This document shows, piece after piece, positions 24,748 to 32,755 of a DNA stretch of 64,000 nt (position 1 is the stretch's first letter; every line of letters begins with the position of its first letter). Made by a program: the position numbers and the translations under genes. The stretch comes from Brevibacillus laterosporus (lineage in GTDB: Bacteria; Bacillota; Bacilli; Brevibacillales; Brevibacillaceae). The notes under the pieces are model-generated. The model ran no database searches. It was not told the origin of the DNA and saw only the letters and a program-made list of their open reading frames with translations. The stretch spans positions 4,396,001-4,460,000 of the forward strand of contig CP033464.1 in assembly GCA_007833815.1 (NCBI GenBank). Direction: 5' to 3'.

Positions 24748-25590
24748 ATGATAAATAAGCCTATAAAGCCTATGTTGTTGCATAAGTCTGATTTACCACC
24801 TCATGGCAATCTCACACACCAACTCAAATTTGATGGTTTTCGCTGCATCATGTCATACGATAATGGAAATACCAGACTCTTCACTCGACATCAGAACGAA
24901 TGCACATTACCTTTTCCTGAGATTAGACCATCCTTCCCCATAAAGAATGCTATTTTTGATGGCGAAATGGTTGTAATGGAAGGAATAAAACCTTGTTTTG
25001 AATCTGTCATGAAGCGTTTGATGACTAAAAACGACCAACAAATTGAACGTTTATCTCATACATTGCCTAGCCACTTTGTAGCCTTTGACATACTCTATTT
25101 GAATGATAAAGATTTAACTAAACTACCTCTGTATGAGAGACTTGATATTTTAAATTCAGTGATATCTCCCTCAAATGAGATTTCTATATGCCCATCTTCA
25201 AATGATGGCGTAGGATTGTTCAATAAAACAAAAGAACTTGGACTTGAAGGCATTGTCTCAAAAGACTTGGATAGTCCCTACCTACTAGATACACGTAGTC
25301 ATTTTTGGCTCAAAACAAAAGCTTATCTATATGAAACAGTGACTATCACTGGAATTAGGAAAAATGAGTTTGGATGGTCTTTGTCTAAGGATGGTAATTA
25401 TCTTGGAGTCATGGAATTCGTTCCGCCTGATGCAAGGAAGCAATTCTATCAAATTTCAGATCAAATAGTTACAAAAGATACTGACAAATGGAAATACGTA
25501 CAACCACTGATAAAATGTGAAATTAAGTTTCAGTGCTACACCAAGTCAAGACTTTTGCGATCCCCTAGTTTTGTTCGTTTTGTATCTTAG
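24748..25590 (+). CDS. ligB: ATP-dependent DNA ligase (LigB-like, 280 aa)
   Basis: Minimal adenylation plus OB-fold ligase. The adenylated Lys is K27 in LKFDGFR (motif I). Then FTRHQNECT (Ia), AIFDGEMV (III), FVAFDILYLN (IIIa), GLEGIVSKD (IV) and FWLKTKAY (V). Size and motifs match SPbeta LigB. Seals nicks in phage DNA, perhaps late in replication, given that it is encoded on the opposite strand to the replisome operon. RBS TTGGAGG, ATG. Ends at its own terminator. Confidence 0.93.
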   Translation: MINKPIKPMLLHKSDLPPHGNLTHQLKFDGFRCIMSYDNGNTRLFTRHQNECTLPFPEIRPSFPIKNAIFDGEMVVMEGIKPCFESVMKRLMTKNDQQIERLSHTLPSHFVAFDILYLNDKDLTKLPLYERLDILNSVISPSNEISICPSSNDGVGLFNKTKELGLEGIVSKDLDSPYLLDTRSHFWLKTKAYLYETVTITGIRKNEFGWSLSKDGNYLGVMEFVPPDARKQFYQISDQIVTKDTDKWKYVQPLIKCEIKFQCYTKSRLLRSPSFVRFVS

Positions 25591-25613
25591 CTCCCTACAT
25601 GGGGGCTTTTTGC
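25588..25613 (+). terminator. Intrinsic terminator of the ligase gene
   Basis: The hairpin with stem AGCTCCC/GGGGGCT begins within the stop codon and is followed by TTTTTGCTTTTT on the plus strand. Confidence 0.75.
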
Positions 25614-25708
25614 TTTTTAAATTGATTTACTACTCCCCCTCCTAAAGCTGTCATAACTTCAAAGGCATAGAATGAGTTTAAAGCTTGGTATAATCTTTCA
25701 GAGATTTC

Positions 25709-25912
25709 TTAATGGTTTACACAATCCTCTGCCGCCAGCCATGTTTCATAACCATCATTAAATACTAGTCGTAGATCAGTGTCAGTCCATCCACCATTGT
25801 TTGACTTCTTGATATCAATCACTCTAGCTACTGATCCATAAAATTTACGCTTTTCTGTATCATAGCTAGTCGAAATAATCTCAACTTGATCATCAATACG
25901 GAAGTATGACAT
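25709..25912 (-). CDS. Unknown small barrel protein (67 aa)
   Basis: ATG behind AGGAGAT. FRIDDQVEIISTSYDTEKRK, GSVARVIDIKK and a final DGYETWLAAEDC give a KOW/SH3-like appearance. The same frame remains open for about 37 codons after its stop (ERLYQALNSFYAFEVMTAL), which may be residue of a longer gene or of a separate small gene without a start. Confidence 0.6.
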   Translation of the reverse strand: MSYFRIDDQVEIISTSYDTEKRKFYGSVARVIDIKKSNNGGWTDTDLRLVFNDGYETWLAAEDCVNH

Positions 25913-25918
25913 ATATAT

Positions 25919-26170
25919 TTATCTCCTTTCTCTACCAATATTCAAATATTCTTCATTAATTAAATGGCTGTTATTTATCTCTATAATTTCTGCTAGTATC
26001 CACAGCAACATTACAATTACAAAAGAGCCAACTATTGAGAATGTTTCTGTTTCACCTATAAAACTTCCAACAATACAACCGATTCCGTACATACATGCCG
26101 ACAGTCCAAGTACTAGAGAAAAGGCAAACGTGAAATAAAGAATTTCTTCAAATATTTTTTTAATTTTCAT
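25919..26170 (-). CDS. Two-TM membrane protein (83 aa)
   Basis: Two hydrophobic helices (LYFTFAFSLVLGLSACMYGI and FSIVGSFVIVMLLWILAEI) and basic ends. Overlaps the previous stop by 11 nt. Its SD (AAAGGTGA) is unusually close to the ATG. Unknown function. Confidence 0.6.
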   Translation of the reverse strand: MKIKKIFEEILYFTFAFSLVLGLSACMYGIGCIVGSFIGETETFSIVGSFVIVMLLWILAEIIEINNSHLINEEYLNIGRERR

Positions 26171-26444
26171 TCACCTTTTCTTTAAAGCCAGTTTCACAGT
26201 TCCAATAGACTGCTCCACAATCATTAAAACCTATATATACAATATCTAAAGCAATCTCACCGTCACTACACATAACTTGATTTTCTAGTATGTATTGTTG
26301 ATCGACACCTAGTTTACTTAATACTGCCTTTGCCTCATCATCTAAATGAATCATGATATAGTAGCACTCGTTTCCACTACATTCCCAGTCGACAACCTTG
26401 TCATGTAAAGAGTTTAATAGATCAATTTTTTCTTTATTGGTCAT
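26160..26444 (-). CDS. Unknown protein (94 aa)
   Basis: ATG behind AAGGAGG. Acidic, with NSLHDKVVDWECSGNECYY and CETGFKEKV; several cysteines. Soluble. Not recognised. Confidence 0.65.
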   Translation of the reverse strand: MTNKEKIDLLNSLHDKVVDWECSGNECYYIMIHLDDEAKAVLSKLGVDQQYILENQVMCSDGEIALDIVYIGFNDCGAVYWNCETGFKEKVNEN

Positions 26445-26855
26445 TTATTTTTCCTCCTTTAGATAAGGCGTGATATCCACACCCTTAGCTTCTAAATATG
26501 CAAGTGCTACAACTGCTGGCAAATAATTGATCTCTTCTAGGTGAAAGACCGATAGTAGTTCGAATGTTTTTTCTGTCTCATTCCATTTCGATACTTTACA
26601 AGCAGAATCTATAGGCGATTCGCTCATTTCAAATAGATATCCATCTTCTCTTGCATCAGCAATTAGCCATAACATATCTTCGCCAGATGATGAATAGTAG
26701 GGGATAGGGGTTCTTAGTAAAGACCCTTTTAAATTTGTGTTAACCTCTCCCTTTCTAACGCCTATTCCATGCCCACCTGCTATCAGCTCTTGATGTGGAT
26801 TAATTTCTGTCCAACCCAAGCACTCCGCCACTTTAGCGTCAATCTCTCTGCTCAT
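26445..26855 (-). CDS. ABA-sandwich phage protein (136 aa), paralogue 1
   Basis: Begins MSREIDAKVAECLGWTEIN and ends PAVVALAYLEAKGVDITPY, the signature of the small phage ABA-sandwich family (BC1872-like). The C-terminal motif is shared nearly word for word with the gene at 26981. Start overlaps the upstream stop as TAATG. Function of the family unknown. Confidence 0.7.
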   Translation of the reverse strand: MSREIDAKVAECLGWTEINPHQELIAGGHGIGVRKGEVNTNLKGSLLRTPIPYYSSSGEDMLWLIADAREDGYLFEMSESPIDSACKVSKWNETEKTFELLSVFHLEEINYLPAVVALAYLEAKGVDITPYLKEEK

Positions 26856-26980
26856 TAATCATGAACTCCCTCTTCAGTATCTACTGCATCCCGTTCTAGT
26901 AGCCTACAATCCTCACAAAAACTTTCACCACAGCATGGGCACTGCACAAACCATCCTTTACAATGTGGGCATTGATCCAT
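26855..26980 (-). CDS. Cys-rich mini zinc protein (41 aa)
   Basis: MDQCPHCKGWFVQCPCCGES then FCEDC: six cysteines in CxxC pairs plus one His suggest one or two zinc sites. It sits between the two paralogues and overlaps the next ATG by one base, so all three are translationally coupled. Confidence 0.65.
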   Translation of the reverse strand: MDQCPHCKGWFVQCPCCGESFCEDCRLLERDAVDTEEGVHD

Positions 26981-27349
26981 TCATGCCACTCCCTCCACAT
27001 TCGGCGTAATGTCCACGCCTTTAGCTTTTAGATAGGCTAGGGCTACTGCTGTAGGTAAATGGATGTGACTTGCAACATGTGTAAAAGAATTATGTTCAAC
27101 TACATCAATTCCGCATAGTACTAAATTCAATTCAACGTGCGTAGTTATTTCAAAACGAATATTCTCTTTTCTTGCCTCTTCAATCAATAGCAACATGCCA
27201 TCACCTGTAAGAAAAGAGAAATGTCCCTCATAACCTTCAGCAACTATTTCATTGTCCAAAATTCGTTCAACGTAACACCAAAACCCATTATCCTTTTCTA
27301 CTAGACCCAGAATCTCAAATAATTTCTTATTAATCTCTTCCTTTATCAT
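26981..27349 (-). CDS. ABA-sandwich phage protein (122 aa), paralogue 2
   Basis: ATG behind AGGGGC. Shares with the 26445 gene the opening LFEILGLVEKDNGFW pattern and the ending PTAVALAYLKAKGVDITP. Tandem duplication with divergence, probably different partners. Function unknown. Confidence 0.7.
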   Translation of the reverse strand: MIKEEINKKLFEILGLVEKDNGFWCYVERILDNEIVAEGYEGHFSFLTGDGMLLLIEEARKENIRFEITTHVELNLVLCGIDVVEHNSFTHVASHIHLPTAVALAYLKAKGVDITPNVEGVA

Positions 27350-27381
27350 GTATCAGCGCCCCTAAAATTTTTGACTTAATA

Positions 27382-27501
27382 TTACTTTCTATGATCAAAT
27401 TTTTTTGGTAGCCATCCTTTTTCTACAGCTATGAAATATGGCAATTTAACAATGAATAATAATACTTGATACCATTTCATACCTTGGAACATCCAATTCA
27501 A
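27382..27501 (-). CDS. Small membrane-associated protein (39 aa)
   Basis: TTG start behind GAGGTG. Hydrophobic YQVLLFIVKLPYFIAV segment, then a basic tail KKFDHRK. Unknown. Confidence 0.45.
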   Translation of the reverse strand: MNWMFQGMKWYQVLLFIVKLPYFIAVEKGWLPKKFDHRK

Positions 27502-27534
27502 TTTACACTTCACCTCGCTATGTATTTACATCTC

Positions 27535-27612
27535 CTATCTGCTCAAAGAATCCCGACTTTCTTTTGTGTTTGTCGCATGCTTGAACAGGTGTTGCGATAA
27601 CCTACCGATCAT
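27535..27612 (-). CDS. Possible 25-aa peptide
   Basis: ATG overlaps the upstream stop (ATGA) and is preceded by GGAGGATGAGGA. Basic, MIGRLSQHLFKHATNTKESR. Placement supports it, length does not. Confidence 0.3.
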   Translation of the reverse strand: MIGRLSQHLFKHATNTKESRDSLSR

Positions 27613-27704
27613 TCCTCATCCTCCTTCAAATAGCTGCAAGTTCGGAGAGTCCCAAAAGATGCGGACAACGGGACTATTAATACCAACCACCAAGCACTAA
27701 TCAT
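27609..27704 (-). CDS. Small membrane protein (31 aa)
   Basis: ATG behind AGGAGG. MISAWWLVLIVPLSASFGTL forms one transmembrane helix; the tail is acidic (KEDEE). Similar tiny membrane proteins are frequent in Bacillus phages. Confidence 0.5.
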   Translation of the reverse strand: MISAWWLVLIVPLSASFGTLRTCSYLKEDEE

Positions 27705-27715
27705 CTTTTATCCTC

Positions 27716-27982
27716 CTAGTCGTTCCAGCAAATGCATGTTGGCTCTTTATAAGCAAAATCTTGTCCAAGAAAATCTCGAAAGCTCATCAGTTTACGGCTG
27801 CTGTCCTCTTGCTCGAAATTACCAACTGTATCGAGCGATATTTCTTTAACCTCGTCAATTGTTACCACAGCACCTTCTTTACCGCCACGTTCGTTATGAT
27901 CATTTAGAGCCTCTTCTGCTGTTTGAGCAACGATGTACTCTGGATATTCTTCGTTAACCTTAAATAGTTTGTATTCGTTCAT
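27716..27982 (-). CDS. Unknown acidic protein (88 aa)
   Basis: Start at the ATG behind GGGAGG. MNEYKLFKVNEEYPEYIVAQ, then ALNDHNERGGKEGAVVTIDE, and an end with PTCICWND. Possibly binds a metal at the terminal Cys pair. Unknown. Confidence 0.65.
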   Translation of the reverse strand: MNEYKLFKVNEEYPEYIVAQTAEEALNDHNERGGKEGAVVTIDEVKEISLDTVGNFEQEDSSRKLMSFRDFLGQDFAYKEPTCICWND

Positions 27983-28020
27983 TCCGCATCCTCCCTTATC
28001 ACAAGCAATGGTTTCTACGA

Positions 28021-28269
28021 TTACTCCCATTCATGAAGTGGATCATAGGCATAGGCAAAAGTTCCATCCTCGGAATAACTGATAATCGTTACAGGAATTG
28101 GCACATATGAAATTGCCAAGTAATCCTCAAGAAAATCCTCAGCCATATCTTTTGTTGGGACTAGATGATTAAAAGTTAGGTTGGTATCTTCTTCACCTTT
28201 CATGAAATTGTAAAATGCAGCTTCCTGATGCTTGAAACCAATTGCCCACATTGCAGGTCTTTTTCTCAT
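28021..28269 (-). CDS. Unknown protein (82 aa)
   Basis: Start at the ATG 8 nt after GGAGG. MRKRPAMWAIGFKHQEAAFY, EDYLAISYVPIPVTIISYSE. Alpha/beta, soluble. Unknown. Confidence 0.65.
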   Translation of the reverse strand: MRKRPAMWAIGFKHQEAAFYNFMKGEEDTNLTFNHLVPTKDMAEDFLEDYLAISYVPIPVTIISYSEDGTFAYAYDPLHEWE

Positions 28270-28309
28270 AATCAATACCTCCATTTATCAGGTTGTTTGT
28301 TTTGTTAAA

Positions 28310-28546
28310 TCACCAAATTCTTTTACCTGTTTCTTTGATGTACCAGTACGACCAATAGCCTACATCTCCAATCCAAATCTTGCGTAAGCATATTTCCTGC
28401 ACTCTTATTCCGCCACAGCGTTCACACTTTTCTCGATATTCATGTTGATAGATATTGTCCTCTGAATTGTGGTGCATTTTTCCTTTGAAGTAATGTCCGT
28501 CAATGTGACATTCCATTTTTCGAAAAAAATGTTTTATCCTTTCAAT
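28310..28546 (-). CDS. Small zinc-binding protein, probable ATT start (78 aa)
   Basis: CERCGG, an HIDGHYFKGK stretch and a Cys-containing ICLRKIW suggest zinc binding. The only SD (GGAGG, 28555-28559) is 8 nt before ATT (28544-28546). The in-frame ATG further up (28559-28561) overlaps the SD itself and has no SD of its own. Another non-AUG start of the kind seen at thyA. Confidence 0.6.
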   Translation of the reverse strand: MERIKHFFRKMECHIDGHYFKGKMHHNSEDNIYQHEYREKCERCGGIRVQEICLRKIWIGDVGYWSYWYIKETGKRIW

Positions 28547-28619
28547 AACGATCACCTCCATTTATCTAAATTACCGTTTATTAAGCAACCACTTTCATAG
28601 CAGCGTTGCATATGGCTTA

Positions 28620-29015
28620 TTAAATCAGCACTTCATCAGCGAGCGCTATCTCAAAGCAATAAGCTATGTCGTCCTGATGTGACTTATGTTCGTCGTAAAA
28701 ATCTTTAGCGAGTTGAAACACTCTTTTAAGAGAAGCCCCTTCATCAATTACTGCATAACTAACATCTTCCTTAATTGCATCAATGGTATGCTGGCATGGC
28801 TCAAAGCCAAAAGTTCGTTTAAATAGCGCGTATAGACCAACTTCTTCCTCGATTATCTCTGCACTTATGCATTGTGTAGTGATTGATCTAGCCCTGTCTT
28901 CAATTTCTTTATAAGCCTCCGCATCCCCCACCGCATCTATTACATTCACATCAAGGCTGTTATACGTAGATTCATCAATATCAATTTCTACTTCTAAAAT
29001 CGCCTTTATCTTCAT
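28620..29015 (-). CDS. Unknown protein (131 aa)
   Basis: Start at the ATG behind AAGGAGGG. MKIKAILEVEIDIDESTYNS, then an ALFKRTFGFEPCQHTID helix region. Alpha/beta, acidic. Not recognised. Divergent from the plus-strand gene at 29081. Confidence 0.65.
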   Translation of the reverse strand: MKIKAILEVEIDIDESTYNSLDVNVIDAVGDAEAYKEIEDRARSITTQCISAEIIEEEVGLYALFKRTFGFEPCQHTIDAIKEDVSYAVIDEGASLKRVFQLAKDFYDEHKSHQDDIAYCFEIALADEVLI

Positions 29016-29080
29016 GAAGTTGCCCTCCTTTTTTTGTCCCAAATGATAGAGATATGCTCTATCAAAAGGAGTGATATATC

Positions 29081-29293
29081 ATGCAAAAATCGTTTTATTA
29101 TCTAGTGCCGTGTAGCCGATCTGCTAGGTTAGTGAGAAAGTTTCGACGACACGGTATCCCTTTTGACATTGAAGCTATCCGAAACAGCGATAACGTCCGG
29201 TTTGTGTTTCCTGATTTACCTGTACGGCAGTATCATGTCGTGCATTTGGTGTTTGGAAGGGTTGGTGAAGCTTATCCCTTGTCTGGAGAGTAA
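29081..29293 (+). CDS. Isolated plus-strand basic protein (70 aa)
   Basis: ATG behind AAAAGGAG. Basic N-terminal half (SRSARLVRKFRRHGIPFDIE), possibly nucleic-acid binding. Third plus-strand gene set alone among minus-strand genes. Its G+C looks higher than that of neighbours. Unknown. Confidence 0.6.
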   Translation: MQKSFYYLVPCSRSARLVRKFRRHGIPFDIEAIRNSDNVRFVFPDLPVRQYHVVHLVFGRVGEAYPLSGE

Positions 29294-29388
29294 TTCTTTC
29301 TCTCTGCCCATTCTCGCAACGTCAAACCCATTTTTTCAAAATTACCTCTTCTTAAATTATGTATCAATTCATTATTTTAATTAATATA

Positions 29389-29406
29389 ATGAAATATGTA
29401 TTTCAT
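29389..29406. repeat. 18-bp palindrome ATGAAATA-TG-TATTTCAT
   Basis: Perfect 8-bp arms around TG. The core AAATATGTATTT matches the recurrent A/T-rich element, so this may be the most symmetric operator copy. It lies right at the stop of the 50-aa gene. Confidence 0.55.
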
Positions 29407-29558
29407 CAGATATACATTCGATTCAGCTTTGATTTATTTTCAAGAGCCTTTATAAATTGTTCTTGAAAACCTTGTCCTTCTTTTTTAGTGTTCTTACGAT
29501 TCATTATATATGTATGTGCTTTTCGGTCTGCAATATGTTGTGTAGGTAATACCTTCAT
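29406..29558 (-). CDS. Small basic protein (50 aa)
   Basis: ATG behind a strong GAAAGGAGG. Basic and helical (ADRKAHTYIMNRKNTKKEGQ), possible nucleic-acid binder. Unknown. Confidence 0.6.
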   Translation of the reverse strand: MKVLPTQHIADRKAHTYIMNRKNTKKEGQGFQEQFIKALENKSKLNRMYI

Positions 29559-29613
29559 ATGATTCCTCCTTTCAATTTCTATATTTATACATTAACACAT
29601 CAGTTTTATTTTG

Positions 29614-29630
29614 TATACATATTTTTATTT
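29614..29630. repeat. Recurrent A/T-rich element, copy C
   Basis: Plus-strand TATACATATTTTTATTT, immediately beyond the DNA polymerase stop and upstream of the 50-aa gene. Confidence 0.6.
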
Positions 29631-29631
29631 A

Positions 29632-32600
29632 CTATCTTAGAACTGTCCAATCTGACAAATACTTTTCTTTCTCCCCCGTATCAATCCATTCATTATTCAC
29701 TTTTCTTCTCTTAGCTCTCTCCAAGATCATCTTAACTTGAATAATTGATAGCTCACCAAACAAGTTTTTCTTCATATCATTCTTATTACATTTGAGAACC
29801 AACACTTCTCCACTTTTCAAATTATATAACCGTATCTTTGGAGCGTATTTAGTGTTTATTTCAGTGATAATGAAGACACTCAAAGGAGATTTTTCGAATG
29901 TAGTTACTTCATATCCATAATAATCAATTTCAGCTTTAATTTGCTCTTTTACCCCAAGAGATATATCTTCTTCCGATGATTCAAACTCTCTTATTAATTG
30001 AAGCCTTTTCTGTTTCGTTTCTTCTTTGAGATTTTTATTTTTTAATCTATTCTCATACTCATCGACAATTGCCAATAATTTTTTGTTCTTACCAAACATA
30101 TCAAAGTAACCCAAAGAGGTTAGGATGCGTACTTGTTTAAAATTAGCACTCGTATTTAAGTGAATGTGGAATAGTAAATCTGCAAATGAATTATAGTTTT
30201 CCGTGCTAATTTTAAACAGTTCTTCTGCAACAATGCTACTAAGAAAAGAAATTGATCCGACACCCTTATAGATTACCTTTTCCTCTTGATTTACAGAATA
30301 ATTTGCTCTCGATCTACCGAATCGGATACTTTTAACTTGTATACCCTTTTGCTTTGCATACTCAAAAATCTTTGCTGTCTTTTCTTTGTCGTCATTATTA
30401 ATATTCAACATTACAGTTAAGAACTCTAAAGGATAGTGATAACGAAGATACCCACATATATATCCTGTGTAGGAATATGGTTGCGAATGATTTACCGAAA
30501 ATCCATAATCAGAAGCATCTCTAATAACATCAAGGAAAGAAGAAAGCAACTCTGAAGCTCTATCCTGATCAATTTCATACTTAGATTTCATAAAATTAAA
30601 AAATCCATTTTGAATGTCTCCTAAGTATTGCTCGGTTCCAACCTTCTTTGCTAAACCACGTCTAACACTATCAGATTGCGCGTCAGAAAAGTTACAAAAC
30701 TGAGTTAGAAAGCGCATGATTTGCTCTTGATAAACAAGATATCCTAAAGTATCATACAACAACTCATTAAGCCCCTCATGACCATTGTCTTTAAATATAC
30801 CCTGAGCAAGATTATCACGATATGAGGCTCCAGAAGGACGAATTGCTCCATTACCAACTGAGAGTAAATCAATCAATTTATAGTTTGGTAATTTTACTTT
30901 AATTTTTTTTATAGTTTCCTTATCTAATAATTTTTTAATATAATTATAAGCTGTCTCTGACTCCCATTGAAATATCCCTAATGTACTATCAGTAAGAGCG
31001 CTCCAAACGTCGATGTCATTTTCATTGATATTATCGGGAGTTAATCTTTCAATTCCTGCAAGTTCACATGTGTCATTAATAATCTCGATGTTTGCTAATC
31101 CCAGAATATCTAATTTAACAAAATTGAGACTTTCAAGCTCTTTCATATTAATCTGACTAACTGCATACTTACTTTCCTTTGTATAACAAAGCCCAATATT
31201 ATCATCTAATGTTATAGGTGAAACCAAGAATCCAGAAGGATGAGATCCTATACTTATAACTACTCCATTTAATAAATCCACATAACTAAAAAGTTCTGCA
31301 TATTTGTCTCTATATTTTTGGTTAACAACATCGCCTTTTTCATCATCTTTATAAACTGATTTTGCTATTTCGTCTACTTCAAACAATGGAATTTTTAAAG
31401 CCCTTCCAACTTCACGAATCGCTCCCTTTAGAGCAATTGTATTATACGTTATAATCTCACTAAAATGAATTTTTCTTAAGTTGGCAACATAGTCAATAAC
31501 TTCTTGTCGTCTACTCGGTGGAAAGTCAATATCGATATCTGCTAGTGTTACACGCTCTGGGTTAAGAAAACGGAAAAAGTTTAGGTTATGCTTTATTGAG
31601 TCCATCTCGGTAATACCAAGTAAATAGGCAATAAGGCTACCATTAACCGATCCTCTTCCATATCCTTGATAGATGCCTTTATTCTTACACCAATCAATAA
31701 TATTAGTCTGAAGTAACATATAATCTATAGTATCGGTTTTTTTGTATACAGCGAACTCGTCTTTGATACGTTCAATGTACTTTGGTCTAACTTCTTTTGA
31801 CAGACAATTTACATTTCGACTCTTAATTCCTGATTCAATTTTTTCTTTGAATACTTTAATAGGATTATCGTACAGTTTTGGGTATTTTGGCTTACTATCT
31901 AATGAAAACTGTTCAACCATATTAGCCATAATATTAGTGTTATATATTGCTTCTAGGTACGCATCTTCTGGAATTGCATTTTGCGATTTAAACATTTGCA
32001 CAAGTTCATTATAGGATTTAAAAGTAAGATCAAATAAATCTTCATCGCCATACGTTGCACCCTTTGCCATCATAAGAATCTTTCTCGCTGCCTGATGCTC
32101 TTTATTTAGTGAGTGAGTATCTGTTCCTGCAATAAGAGGAATTTGAGCTTCTTTTGAAAACTGATATAGCCATTTATTGAATTCAACTTGTTCAGGGTGT
32201 AAATGATATTGAATTTCAAGAAACATTCTGTGTTTATTCTTTTCAAAAAAATCTTGTAGTGATTGCAGTACTTGTTTATTCTCTCTTTTTATTGCTCTCC
32301 ATAGTGGGGACGCTAGACAGGCACTCGTCATTAGTAAATTATCGCTTGTGGAAAATAACTCATTAAATGAAAGTCTAGGATTATAGTAGAAATGACCATC
32401 TTCACGATTAAACGATTTGGAGGTCAAAGCATTCAATTCTTTGACTCCATTTAGATTCCTCGCAATAAGCATAAAATGGTAGTTATCACGAATTAACCCT
32501 TTCTCTTTGTCAATATGCTCAGTTAGATAAATTTCATTTGCATGAATATATTTTAACCCTCGTTTTTCAGTCTCCTGCTTCTTTTGTACCCAGTTAAAGA

Positions 32601-32751
32601 TATTCCCATGCTCTGAAAAAGCGATTGATGTCATACCTAATTCAACAGCTTTATCAAGATACTGTTTGTATTTTGTGGTACTATCAGCCCCTGTTGAAAC
32701 CGTAGGATTACTGAGATCAGAATGAAGATGGTATGTAACATAATTATTCAC
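29632..32751 (-). CDS. DNA polymerase III alpha-like (C family, with PHP domain)
   Basis: Replicative polymerase of 1039 aa. PHP domain motifs: YHLHSDLS (residue 7 on), SEHGN (46-50) and GTDTHS (209-214). Polymerase core: YGRGSVNGS (around 364-372) and the catalytic LADIDIDFPPSRRQ (403-416), followed by SIGSHPSGFLVSP and VKLDILGL. The C-terminal part carries a helix-hairpin-helix-like region and a short OB-like end. It corresponds in position to SPbeta YorL but is shorter as far as I recall. GTG start behind GGGAG. No intein. Last gene of the replisome operon. Confidence 0.92.
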   Translation of the reverse strand: MNNYVTYHLHSDLSNPTVSTGADSTTKYKQYLDKAVELGMTSIAFSEHGNIFNWVQKKQETEKRGLKYIHANEIYLTEHIDKEKGLIRDNYHFMLIARNLNGVKELNALTSKSFNREDGHFYYNPRLSFNELFSTSDNLLMTSACLASPLWRAIKRENKQVLQSLQDFFEKNKHRMFLEIQYHLHPEQVEFNKWLYQFSKEAQIPLIAGTDTHSLNKEHQAARKILMMAKGATYGDEDLFDLTFKSYNELVQMFKSQNAIPEDAYLEAIYNTNIMANMVEQFSLDSKPKYPKLYDNPIKVFKEKIESGIKSRNVNCLSKEVRPKYIERIKDEFAVYKKTDTIDYMLLQTNIIDWCKNKGIYQGYGRGSVNGSLIAYLLGITEMDSIKHNLNFFRFLNPERVTLADIDIDFPPSRRQEVIDYVANLRKIHFSEIITYNTIALKGAIREVGRALKIPLFEVDEIAKSVYKDDEKGDVVNQKYRDKYAELFSYVDLLNGVVISIGSHPSGFLVSPITLDDNIGLCYTKESKYAVSQINMKELESLNFVKLDILGLANIEIINDTCELAGIERLTPDNINENDIDVWSALTDSTLGIFQWESETAYNYIKKLLDKETIKKIKVKLPNYKLIDLLSVGNGAIRPSGASYRDNLAQGIFKDNGHEGLNELLYDTLGYLVYQEQIMRFLTQFCNFSDAQSDSVRRGLAKKVGTEQYLGDIQNGFFNFMKSKYEIDQDRASELLSSFLDVIRDASDYGFSVNHSQPYSYTGYICGYLRYHYPLEFLTVMLNINNDDKEKTAKIFEYAKQKGIQVKSIRFGRSRANYSVNQEEKVIYKGVGSISFLSSIVAEELFKISTENYNSFADLLFHIHLNTSANFKQVRILTSLGYFDMFGKNKKLLAIVDEYENRLKNKNLKEETKQKRLQLIREFESSEEDISLGVKEQIKAEIDYYGYEVTTFEKSPLSVFIITEINTKYAPKIRLYNLKSGEVLVLKCNKNDMKKNLFGELSIIQVKMILERAKRRKVNNEWIDTGEKEKYLSDWTVLR

Positions 32752-32755
32752 TTTA

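Noticed and set aside
25621..25705. In-frame continuation after the 67-aa gene (ERLYQALNSFYAFEVMTAL) that looks protein-like
   Set aside because: No start codon with a ribosome binding site; may be a relic, so it is only mentioned with the neighbouring gene.
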